Source: Deltaproteobacteria bacterium
Lineage (GTDB): Bacteria; JAEEML01
DNA: 28,855 nucleotides
NCBI GenBank assembly: GCA_016283195.1
Contig: JAEEML010000121.1
Location: 1-28,855, forward strand
Reading direction: 5' to 3'
Under the pieces are notes generated by a model. The model was not told where the DNA came from. It saw only the letters and a list, made by a program, of their open reading frames with translations, and ran no database searches. The position numbers and the translations under genes are program-made. Shown piece after piece: positions 16,076 to 23,724 of this stretch (position 1 is its first letter; every line of letters starts with the position of its first letter).

Positions 16076-17500
16076 ATGAAAAAAATAGCGATTTTATTGG
16101 TTATATTCGTCTTAACTTCTTGTAACGATAAAGATCTTACCACGGAAGTTACAGGCATTAATCTGGCCACCATTGAAACCCCGGCGACGGCGATTTTTCA
16201 CGGCGACCCGGCCCCCACTCTTTACCATGATATGCCCCTGGCCCAGCAAAACAGCATTGTGGCCGTTTGCGGCGTAAAATCAGGAAAATGCTTTTGCAGC
16301 GGCACCATCATTTCTCCCCACCTGGTCTTAACAGCCAGCCATTGCGTAATTGAGCTGGCCAGCGGTTTTCCCACAAAAGAAGCCGGCGATATCGAAATAA
16401 GAATAGGGCAAAACAACTTACATTATGAAAAAAGGCTGGCAGTACAAGAGGTCTATACTAAAAACTATATGACCGACGGCTATAACCACGATGTGGCCTT
16501 ATTGCGCCTTACGGAAGGCGACAACACCACTATTAAAATCGGTATAAACAGCATAAACACCAAAGATCTTAAAGATAAAAAATTGCAGGCCTGCGGCTTT
16601 GGATTAACAGAATTATATGACCTATATGAATTCCACGACCGCTATTTTACCACCATGACCTTTAAAGAGGAGCTGGAAGACCATACCTATATGTTAAAAG
16701 CTAAAAAAACCGGTGTTGGCGAGGGCGATTCCGGCTCGCCGCTGCTCTATGACGACGGCGATGGCATAAAGGTAATAGCGGTGGCTTCACATGGTGAGGG
16801 CATTAGCGAAGCCGGAGATCCTGATGCCGGTATGACTACCGAACCATGCTATGCGCCCATCAGCGAAAATCTGGATTTTATTACCAAATATATGAATCAA
16901 GTTGACCCGCCGGAGTGTCTTAAGGCCTGTGCCGGCAAGGAATGCGGCACTGTTAATGATTGTATTTGCGGCGGCTGCGGCCTGGATGGCGATGCTGTGT
17001 GTGAAAATAATCGCTGCCTTTCCAGGTTACCCCAAAGCGGGGTTTGCAGCTATCAAGGCGGCCTAGACGGAAATATTCCCCTTGATGAGTTTGGCGAGAA
17101 GGAACACTGCCTCAATAATAAAGAGTGCCCCCATGGGCAAATATGCTATAGCGAAGGCGAAGAGGCAATTTGCACCACAACCTGCCCTTATGAGGCCAGA
17201 GAAGCCGCGGGTTATAGCCAAGACGGCGCTAGCGAAGCAGCCTGCGAAGAGCCCAAAAGCTGCTTAAAATTCAATATATGCGACTCTGTTTGTCGCACCT
17301 ACGAGTGCGGATCTGTGGAGGGCTGCGATTGCGGCAGCTGCGCAAACGGCGTCACCTGCACCACGGTGCACACCTGCGGATATCAAAAGAAAAAGGGCTG
17401 CAACAGCGGCGGTGAGGCGGCGCCGCTGCTTTGGCTTTTAGCGGCTCTTTTATTTGGCCACCGCTTGCTTAATCACCGGGATAATAACTTGCGAGCCTAA
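16076..17500 (+). CDS. Chymotrypsin-fold serine protease lipoprotein with MYXO-CTERM-like tail
   Basis: 474 aa. Lipobox LTSC (Cys16). Protease domain about 58-275 with the full triad: His89 (LTASHC), Asp139 (HDVALLRL), Ser219 (GEGDSGSP). The residue six before Ser219 is Gly, not Asp, so trypsin-like Arg/Lys specificity is unlikely. Residues 281-440 are Cys-rich and contain two copies of a unit (281-314 and 400-434) with the pattern C-ECG-V--C-CG-C. The C-terminus is GCNSGG, a hydrophobic stretch (448-460), then basic residues, as in MYXO-CTERM sorting signals of Myxococcota. It is a likely surface or exported protease; the substrate is unknown. It is the first plus-strand gene and divergent from the secreted protein gene. 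Confidence 0.87.
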   Translation: MKKIAILLVIFVLTSCNDKDLTTEVTGINLATIETPATAIFHGDPAPTLYHDMPLAQQNSIVAVCGVKSGKCFCSGTIISPHLVLTASHCVIELASGFPTKEAGDIEIRIGQNNLHYEKRLAVQEVYTKNYMTDGYNHDVALLRLTEGDNTTIKIGINSINTKDLKDKKLQACGFGLTELYDLYEFHDRYFTTMTFKEELEDHTYMLKAKKTGVGEGDSGSPLLYDDGDGIKVIAVASHGEGISEAGDPDAGMTTEPCYAPISENLDFITKYMNQVDPPECLKACAGKECGTVNDCICGGCGLDGDAVCENNRCLSRLPQSGVCSYQGGLDGNIPLDEFGEKEHCLNNKECPHGQICYSEGEEAICTTTCPYEAREAAGYSQDGASEAACEEPKSCLKFNICDSVCRTYECGSVEGCDCGSCANGVTCTTVHTCGYQKKKGCNSGGEAAPLLWLLAALLFGHRLLNHRDNNLRA

Positions 17501-17552
17501 GTTAAGAGTTATTTTCTTTGATGTCCGGCATAAATAAAGGCCGGCGAGGCTG

Positions 17553-18488
17553 ATGATGGAAGAAAAAAACAATATGCGCCGTCTTGATAAAGCCGTACAG
17601 GAAGAGGCGGCTCTTTCCCGCTCTCTGGCCCGGCGGCTTATTGCTCTGGGAAAAGTTAAATTAAACGGCAAAATATGCCGCGTTTTGGCCAAAGAGGTGC
17701 ACCCGGGCGACAGTTTAATAATAGATTCACACTTTGAGAAAGAGGCGGCGGGGCCTGGCGATGTCACCCAAAAAGCCAATGATTTCATAATATATCAAGA
17801 TAAATATCTTTTGGTGATAAATAAGCCTCTCGGCGTTATTTGCGAAGATAGCAGTAGCGGCCATGCGCTAACTGCTGTCGGCCTTTTAAAAAGCAGCGGC
17901 CTTTTTCACCCCAGCGATAAATTTTTTCTGGTCCACCGTTTGGATGCCACCACCACCGGCCTGCTGCTAATAGCCAGGCGCCCCAAAGCGGCCGATGCCC
18001 TTTTTGCTCAGTTTCGTGAACGGCTGGTAAAAAAGAGCTATTTGGCACTGATGTCCGGCACTTTGGAAAAAGAGACCGCTATAGACGGCCCCATCGGGCG
18101 GGAGGCTCCAGGTTCCCAGCGCCATCTAGTGCGCAAAGATGGCAAAGAGGCTTTTACCGAGTTCGTGCCTCTTGCCGCGGCCGGCGGAGTCACGCTCACT
18201 CTCTGCAAGCCCACCACCGGCCGCACCCACCAAATTAGAGTCCATAGCGCCTTTTGCGGCCATCCGCTTTTGGGTGATAAACTTTACGGCGGCCCGCGCT
18301 TTATCAGCCTGCCGGGGGAAGAGGCAATTTCGTGTAACCGTGCGCTTTTACACGCCTATACCATTGATTTTTTGCACCCGGTTACTCATGAAAAGATGCA
18401 TTTTGAGGCGCCGCTGCCGACTGATATGGCGGAGATAATTAACGCTTTGGGGCTTAAGACAGCAGCTATAGGTCAGGCATTTTTGTAA
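17553..18488 (+). CDS. RluA-family rRNA/tRNA pseudouridine synthase
   Basis: 311 aa. An S4-like RNA-binding domain (about 8-60, with ARRLIALGKVKLNGK) precedes the synthase domain. The catalytic motif HRLDATTTGLLL carries Asp131 as nucleophile, and KPTTGRTHQIRVH is the other family signature. It converts uridine to pseudouridine in RNA; the site cannot be told from sequence. GAGG lies just upstream of the start, where two adjacent ATGs (17553, 17556) are possible. Its stop overlaps the adenosine deaminase end on the opposite strand by 16 bases. Confidence 0.9.
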   Translation: MMEEKNNMRRLDKAVQEEAALSRSLARRLIALGKVKLNGKICRVLAKEVHPGDSLIIDSHFEKEAAGPGDVTQKANDFIIYQDKYLLVINKPLGVICEDSSSGHALTAVGLLKSSGLFHPSDKFFLVHRLDATTTGLLLIARRPKAADALFAQFRERLVKKSYLALMSGTLEKETAIDGPIGREAPGSQRHLVRKDGKEAFTEFVPLAAAGGVTLTLCKPTTGRTHQIRVHSAFCGHPLLGDKLYGGPRFISLPGEEAISCNRALLHAYTIDFLHPVTHEKMHFEAPLPTDMAEIINALGLKTAAIGQAFL

Positions 18489-19714
18489 TCTTTAAAGGGA
18501 TTCATCTCTTTTTCCAGGCGCTCATAGCGATCGATAGCTTTATGTACATATTCCCGTTTTTCTTTATATGAGCCCGGGTAGAAGCTGCGCTTAAAGCCGT
18601 AAACCACAATATTTTTAATATCATTGGGCGAAAGGTTAAAGTGGCGGATAGCCAGGCTGAGCTCGTTGGAAACATCGGTATTGGAAACCAGGCGGTTATC
18701 GGTGCAAATGGTGGTGGAAAGCTTATTGGCCACCATATCTTTAAAGGGATGACGCGAAAGGTTCGTCAGCGCCGGATTGGTTTGCATATTGGAAGTAAGG
18801 CAAACCTCAATAGTAATGCGGCGATGGGCGATATAAGAGGCGAGATCCTCCACATAGCGTCTTTTATCGGTGATAGAAGGCGTAGTAACGGCACTCACAT
18901 CAAAAAGATAAGTGCCGTGGCCGATGCGGTCGGCGTGCAAATCGGTAATAGCCTGGAAGATGGATTCCGGCCCATAAGCTTCACCGGCATGGACCGTGAG
19001 TTTCAAAAAGTTTTTGTGGGCATAGGCATAAGCGGCAAAGTGGTCGCCGGCCGGCCAGCCGTTTTCGGCACCGGCTAAATCAAAGCCCACAATGGGCAGC
19101 CCCAGATTATTGCGGGCCGCCACCGCCGCCCGGGCCAGTTCCAGAGAGGCTTGAGCCTGAATATCCACTTGGGCGGCTGAAGCCATAACTTCACTTATTT
19201 TGCCGAAATATTCACTGGAAGCGGGGGTGAAAAAGCGCATAGCGCAGACAATTATGCCATATTCAAAGGGAATATCGTTGCCGGAGAGCACGGCTTCCGA
19301 GCGGTTGTATTCGCTTTTAGCCCGCTCAAAACCGCGATGGACGGCGGCACAGACATCGGCAATGGAGCGATCTTTGGAAGTATGCAGCTGCGGGGCAAAA
19401 CGCGGCTCAATATAGCGCACGCCCTCAGCTATGGCATCTTGAGCCATTTCATAGGAGATGCGCTCGATATTTTCTAAATTTTGCATAACTTTGGTGGTGT
19501 AATCAAAGCCGCGCAAATATTCAACTAAGCTGGCATATTGGTCTTTAAAAACCTCTTTTCTTAGGCCCTCTTCGGTATATGAAGGCAGCTCCACTTTAGC
19601 CTCTTTGGCAAGCTCTATTAAGGTGGATATCCGCAAAGAACCATCAATATGTACATGGAGATCGGTTTTGGGAATAGCGCGGATAAATTGCTGCAATATG
19701 CTGTTTTCCTTCAT
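18473..19714 (-). CDS. add: Adenosine deaminase
   Basis: 413 aa, longer than the usual ~340. Zinc-binding HVH (His20, His22) in PKTDLHVHIDGSLR, HAGE (His242, Glu245), RIGHG (His266) and TD (Asp339) follow the amidohydrolase order of adenosine deaminases. The last motif reads CTDNRLVSNT rather than the classic TDDP, which marks a subgroup. It deaminates adenosine or deoxyadenosine to inosine in purine salvage. The start has GAGGT upstream. It is a single gene between the FISUMP lipoprotein gene and the convergent pseudouridine synthase. Confidence 0.88.
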   Translation of the reverse strand: MKENSILQQFIRAIPKTDLHVHIDGSLRISTLIELAKEAKVELPSYTEEGLRKEVFKDQYASLVEYLRGFDYTTKVMQNLENIERISYEMAQDAIAEGVRYIEPRFAPQLHTSKDRSIADVCAAVHRGFERAKSEYNRSEAVLSGNDIPFEYGIIVCAMRFFTPASSEYFGKISEVMASAAQVDIQAQASLELARAAVAARNNLGLPIVGFDLAGAENGWPAGDHFAAYAYAHKNFLKLTVHAGEAYGPESIFQAITDLHADRIGHGTYLFDVSAVTTPSITDKRRYVEDLASYIAHRRITIEVCLTSNMQTNPALTNLSRHPFKDMVANKLSTTICTDNRLVSNTDVSNELSLAIRHFNLSPNDIKNIVVYGFKRSFYPGSYKEKREYVHKAIDRYERLEKEMNPFKDYKNA

Positions 19715-19831
19715 TTTTTACCTCATAGTTAAAAGAATGGCTCACCTCAACTTACGGAGAGCAGTTAGGTGATAATAAAGATGAATGGGGGGAATGGCAA
19801 TGAAAATATGGCTGGTACTTGCGAAAATATA

Positions 19832-20794
19832 TTATTTAGCCGGTTTTACACAGCGGACGGAGGCATAGGTATCTTGGAGGAGTTCCAATTGGCCAACGGA
19901 GCCCAGGCCCAAAATAACACTCATGGCCTGGGGCGGGGTGGCTATAGAGATATCATCGCTGGAGCCGTCATCGCCATCGGTATCGGCATCATCGGTATCG
20001 GCATCGCCGCCGTCTTCATTGGGATCAAAAACGGTTGAAGTCCAGAAGTAAGCATAAAGATTTTCGTAATCAAGCCCATCAGATTCAGCGTCATCTTCTT
20101 TAACACCGCAGCCCCAAGTCTCTTCACAGGCACCGGCCGGAAGAGCCATAAAGCCCAGGCCGCCTTTGCCACGGAAATCGGTGGTGAGATATTCATCATC
20201 GGTACCGGTAGCGCCTTCCCAAGCAGGAGCATACCAGAGGTCGGATTTGGCAATGAGGGCGAGGAAAGCCGGATTCTTGGTATCGGCCCCATTATCGCCG
20301 GCAGATTTCAAAAGCGCAGCAAATTCTTGGGCAGTGGGGAGGCGCCAGCCTTCGGGGCAGAAGCCGGCTTTACTGGCCATCTCAAAAGTATAAAGTTTGC
20401 CGTAAATGGCATCGTTTTTGGTATCGCCGCCAACCGATTTGGCACCCTCTACAGCCACACTATAGTTTTCGGACATCCAGATGAGGTCACCAACAACGAT
20501 ATTATCTTTTTTAACTTTCTTGGCGCTGGTTTGAATAGCGGCGGTTTTATAAGATTTGCCGTCTTTATCTTTAACTTCGGCATAAGGAGTACAATCGGGG
20601 CCATAGCCTTCGGTATCTTTGCAAATATCGCATTTATCACCGCTCCAGGCATTTTCGCAGGTTTTGTTATCTTTGGGTTGCTCTTGTTTGTTGCCTTTGT
20701 TGTCGCCATCGCTAGTTTTGTCTTTCTCTCCACAAGCGGTGAGAGCAAGAGCACTAACAAGAGTAGCTAAGAGTGTCATTTTCAACTTCTTCAT
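19832..20794 (-). CDS. FISUMP-domain lipoprotein
   Basis: 320 aa. Lipobox LTAC (Cys21), then a K/D/N/Q linker. Residues 46-68 are an EGF-like cysteine cluster (C-x8-C-x2-C-x9-C). Residues 98-317 match the Fibrobacter succinogenes major paralogous domain: LIWMSEN, YGKLYTFEMA, CPEGWRLPTAQEF, FMALPAG, YFWTST, and ending ASVRCVK. An Asp-rich insert (259-281) interrupts the domain. FISUMP proteins are exported; their function is unsettled. The start has AGGA upstream. It appears to be a single gene with its own regulatory region. Confidence 0.88.
   Translation of the reverse strand: MKKLKMTLLATLVSALALTACGEKDKTSDGDNKGNKQEQPKDNKTCENAWSGDKCDICKDTEGYGPDCTPYAEVKDKDGKSYKTAAIQTSAKKVKKDNIVVGDLIWMSENYSVAVEGAKSVGGDTKNDAIYGKLYTFEMASKAGFCPEGWRLPTAQEFAALLKSAGDNGADTKNPAFLALIAKSDLWYAPAWEGATGTDDEYLTTDFRGKGGLGFMALPAGACEETWGCGVKEDDAESDGLDYENLYAYFWTSTVFDPNEDGGDADTDDADTDGDDGSSDDISIATPPQAMSVILGLGSVGQLELLQDTYASVRCVKPAK
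19976..20005. repeat. Two perfect 15-bp tandem copies in the FISUMP gene
   Basis: ATCGGTATCGGCATC occurs at 19976-19990 and 19991-20005. It encodes DADTD twice on the minus strand, within the Asp-rich insert. The unit keeps the frame and could vary in copy number between strains. Confidence 0.85.
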
Positions 20795-20957
20795 TTTAGT
20801 TCCTTTCTTTGTCGCCGCGTTAAAAAATTTGCGACATTCGTTATCTCATCTTTTAATAGTTGAGATTATTAAAATCAAGTTTTTTTTAAAATTAAAAATA
20901 AAAAAATAATTCTATATTATCAACTAGTTACAAACAAAAATACAGTCAACAAAATTG

Positions 20958-20971
20958 TGACATTTTTGTCA
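20958..20971. promoter_or_regulatory. Palindromic box TGACATTTTTGTCA
   Basis: Perfect inverted repeat TGACA-TTTT-TGTCA, about 80 bases upstream of the putative -35 of the FISUMP gene. A second copy lies at 21062-21074. Likely a regulator binding site; the regulator is unknown. Confidence 0.5.
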
Positions 20972-21061
20972 TGGTTTAAACCTTTTTTTTAAGGTGCTCC
21001 AGGCGGCAAATACAATATTTTTTGCACCTCGGCGCCGGGTTGGCATTAAAAAAACTTACTA

Positions 21062-21074
21062 TGACATTTTTGTC
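21062..21074. promoter_or_regulatory. Second TGACATTTTTGTC box
   Basis: Identical to the first 13 bases of the box at 20958, with the final A replaced by G. The flanks extend a wider inverted repeat, ATGAC at 21061-21065 and GTCAT at 21075-21079. It lies between the FISUMP gene and the peptidase stop. Confidence 0.45.
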
Positions 21075-21168
21075 GTCATACAAAATAATACAAATAAATT
21101 ATATTCATAAAACTATCGGTAATTATAAGAAAATTATGCTTATTAGCAAAAGTATGGCAAATGATGAT

Positions 21169-23283
21169 TTAGGGCATTTTTAGATTTTTCATAATGAAGG
21201 AATAAATATCCACCATTTCTTCTATTTGCTTATCGGTGGGCTTGCCATGGCCATGGCCAGCTTTGCTGTCTATGCGCAGTAGCACCGGATTTTTGCCCTT
21301 TTGCGCTGCTTGCAAAGTAGCGGCAAATTTAAAGGAGTGGGCCGGAACCACGCGGTCGTCGGTATCGGCAGTGGTGATGAGAGTGGGCGGCGCTTTTATG
21401 CTACTTGGCACATTATGGAGCGGCGAATAGGCATACATAAATTTAAAGTGCTCGCTATTTTCTTCGGCATTACCATATTCGCCCACCCAGAAGCGCCCCA
21501 CGGTAAAGCGGTGATAACGCAACATATCGGTTACCGGCACCTGGGCCACGGCAGCGCCAAAGAGTTCCGGCGCTTGCAACAAGGTGGCGGTCACTAAAAG
21601 GCCGCCGTTGGAGCCGCCATTGATGGCCAGTTTCTCCGGTGAGGTAAATTTTTCGGCTATGAGATATTTGGCCGCAGCAATAAAGTCATCGAAAACATTC
21701 TGTTTATTACCCAGCATACCGGCTTTATGCCACTCCTCGCCGTATTCGGTGCCGCCTCTTAAATTGGCCACCACATAAACGCCGCCCTGCTCCAGCCAGT
21801 AGAGGCGGTGCACTTTGAAAAATGGGGTGAGATTGATGTTAAAGCCGCCGTAACCATATAAAATAGCAGGATTTTTGCCGTTTTTAGCTAGGTCCTTTTT
21901 TGCGGTTACAAAAATGGGCACGCGGGTGCCGTCTTTGGAAGTTACAAAATACTGCTTAGTCTCAAAAGCGCTGGTATCAACAGGCAAATTGATGGGCCAC
22001 ACTACTGCCGGCTGGCTGGCTAAATTCCCGCTATCAAAACGATAAACCGTCCTGGGGCTCAAAAAGCTCTCAAAGCCAAAATAGACAGTGCTCTCTTTAA
22101 AGCTGGTCTTTAATCCGCTGATGGAGCCCAAGCCTGGCAAAGCCACTTTATCAATCAGGCGGCCATCCAGAGCAAATACTTTGAGGCGGTGGGCAGCATC
22201 TTCCATATAAGCGGCCACCAGGCGGTCTTTGCTCCTCTTTACGCCGTCTAAAACAGCCGTTTGCTCCGGCACCAATTCGCTTATTTCGTTACTTCCAAGC
22301 TCTTTGGCAATAATGCGCCCTTTGGGAGCGTTTAAGTTGCTGTGCAGAATAAACTTATGGCCTTCGTTAGCCACCACCTGATACATGGCATCGGCTTTAT
22401 CAAAGAGGGTGACAAAGGGGGCGTCAGTTTGCAAATCTTTAACAATTACTTTGTTTTCCGGGTCGGTGCCATTAAAGATATGAATCACCAGATAGCGGCC
22501 GTCGTCGGTCACCATGGGGTCATATATCATATTGAGATCATTCTCTTCTTCGTAAATGAGGCGGTCTTCGGCCTGGAGAGTTCCCAGGGCGTGGTACCAC
22601 ACTTTGTTGCCGCCGGTCATGTGCTCTTTAGAGACATTTTTCGGGTCGTCGTAGCGGTTATAATAAAAACCGCTACTGCCATCGGCCCAGGCGACATCGG
22701 AGAATTTGCACCAATCGAGGCGATCGGTGGTGTTTGCTCTTTTTTCCACATCGTAAATATAGATAGTTTGCCAATCTGAGCCGGATCCGGAGGTGGCATA
22801 AGCCACATAGCGGCCATCATCGTTCGGAAAAACCGAGGCAATTTCCACAGTACCGTCTTTAGAGAGCGTATTGGCATCAATCAGCACTTCGGCTTCGCTA
22901 CTGCCATCTTCTTGCATCATAAAGAGCGGCTGATTCTGCAAACCGCTTTGCTTAAAAAAGAAGAGGCGCCCCCCGGCCTGCTTTGGCACCGAGTAGGCAT
23001 CATATTGCCAAATGGCGGTCAGGCGCTCTTTCATAGCCTTCCGGCCGGGAATTTTGGCCAGATAGGTGCCGGTGAGCTCATTTTGCGCCGCTATCCACTC
23101 TTTAACCTCCTGGCTATCGGCTTCTTCCAGCCAGCGATACGGGTCGGCTACAACCTGGCCGTGGTAATCATCTTTTACATCCACTTTTTTGCTTAGAGGG
23201 TAAGTGAGCGCTCCGGTGGAGGCGCAGGAGGCCAGTGTCATAATAGCCAATACTCCTATTAGTAAGTATTTATTTTTATTCAT
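21169..23283 (-). CDS. Prolyl oligopeptidase (S9A) lipoprotein
   Basis: 704 aa. Lipobox LASC (Cys20) makes this an exported, anchored enzyme, whereas many prolyl oligopeptidases are cytosolic. The N-terminal segment YHGQVVADPYRWLEE is typical of S9A, followed by the beta-propeller and the alpha/beta-hydrolase domain. Triad: Ser558 in GGSNGGLL, Asp near 642 in TADTDDRVVP, His677 in KAGHGHGKP. It cleaves short peptides after proline. It starts 2 bases after the thioesterase stop, with a GGAGAG site, and is the last gene of the right-hand run. Confidence 0.93.
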   Translation of the reverse strand: MNKNKYLLIGVLAIMTLASCASTGALTYPLSKKVDVKDDYHGQVVADPYRWLEEADSQEVKEWIAAQNELTGTYLAKIPGRKAMKERLTAIWQYDAYSVPKQAGGRLFFFKQSGLQNQPLFMMQEDGSSEAEVLIDANTLSKDGTVEIASVFPNDDGRYVAYATSGSGSDWQTIYIYDVEKRANTTDRLDWCKFSDVAWADGSSGFYYNRYDDPKNVSKEHMTGGNKVWYHALGTLQAEDRLIYEEENDLNMIYDPMVTDDGRYLVIHIFNGTDPENKVIVKDLQTDAPFVTLFDKADAMYQVVANEGHKFILHSNLNAPKGRIIAKELGSNEISELVPEQTAVLDGVKRSKDRLVAAYMEDAAHRLKVFALDGRLIDKVALPGLGSISGLKTSFKESTVYFGFESFLSPRTVYRFDSGNLASQPAVVWPINLPVDTSAFETKQYFVTSKDGTRVPIFVTAKKDLAKNGKNPAILYGYGGFNINLTPFFKVHRLYWLEQGGVYVVANLRGGTEYGEEWHKAGMLGNKQNVFDDFIAAAKYLIAEKFTSPEKLAINGGSNGGLLVTATLLQAPELFGAAVAQVPVTDMLRYHRFTVGRFWVGEYGNAEENSEHFKFMYAYSPLHNVPSSIKAPPTLITTADTDDRVVPAHSFKFAATLQAAQKGKNPVLLRIDSKAGHGHGKPTDKQIEEMVDIYSFIMKNLKMP

Positions 23284-23285
23284 TA

Positions 23286-23702
23286 TTACTCTCCATTTTT
23301 GCTAAGTAGTTCATGCAGTTCGGGAAAGAGCTCAGTTACAACGGCCGCCCGCCCCTCCAAATTGGTAAAACAGTGCGTTGAGCGCCCTTCGGCCACAAGT
23401 TTATCGCTTTGGGCATTATAAATGCTATAGATAAAATCAAACGTTTTGCCATTATAATTAGCTAATTTTGTTGCAATTTTTACAGTATCACCATAAAAAA
23501 CCGGCTTTTTATAGCGGCATTCCACATTCATCACCGGCGAGACAACTCCACGCTTTTCCAAATCGGCAAAGCTGATACCGAGCTGCTCCAGCCAGTCCAG
23601 GCGCGCTTCCTCAAGCCAGCGGATAAAATTAGAATGGTGCACAATGCCCATTTTGTCGGTCTCATAATAGCGCACCTTTAACACATAAGGCTGGTGTTCC
23701 AT
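23286..23702 (-). CDS. YbgC-type acyl-CoA thioesterase
   Basis: 138 aa, single hotdog fold. The motif RYYETDKMGIVHHSNFIRWLEEAR contains Asp16 and His22/23, the signature of the 4-hydroxybenzoyl-CoA thioesterase/YbgC group. Such enzymes hydrolyse short or medium acyl-CoA or acyl-carrier thioesters in the cytoplasm. AGGAG precedes the ATG. It lies 22 bases after the PII-like gene and 2 bases before the peptidase gene, so it is in the same operon, but nothing shows a shared pathway. Confidence 0.85.
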   Translation of the reverse strand: MEHQPYVLKVRYYETDKMGIVHHSNFIRWLEEARLDWLEQLGISFADLEKRGVVSPVMNVECRYKKPVFYGDTVKIATKLANYNGKTFDFIYSIYNAQSDKLVAEGRSTHCFTNLEGRAAVVTELFPELHELLSKNGE

Positions 23703-23724
23703 AATTAACTCCTTTTTTTAAAAA

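Larger units (their letters stand above)
20795..21168 (-). promoter_or_regulatory. AT-rich upstream region of the FISUMP gene
   Basis: 374 bases without a credible ORF. On the minus strand there is a promoter-like TTGATT (20878-20873), 17-base spacer, TAAAAG (20855-20850). A hairpin with arms TGTCGC/GCGACA (20810-20815 and 20831-20836) lies in the leader. Further up are two TGACATTTTTGTC boxes and a six-base inverted repeat AGGTGC/GCACCT around 20992-21028. I saw no tRNA or recognised riboswitch. Confidence 0.4.

Noticed and set aside
18641-19078. Plus-strand Gly/Ile-rich frame of 145 codons
   Set aside because: Antisense of adenosine deaminase, which has all its catalytic motifs.
20327-20770. 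Plus-strand hydrophobic frame opposite the FISUMP gene
   Set aside because: The minus-strand frame has a lipobox, ribosome site and the full domain; this is its shadow.
20992-21060. Possible terminator: AGGTGC/GCACCT repeat and GC-rich stretch near a poly-A run
   Set aside because: No U-tract follows the stem on the strand that would need it, and the loop is long.
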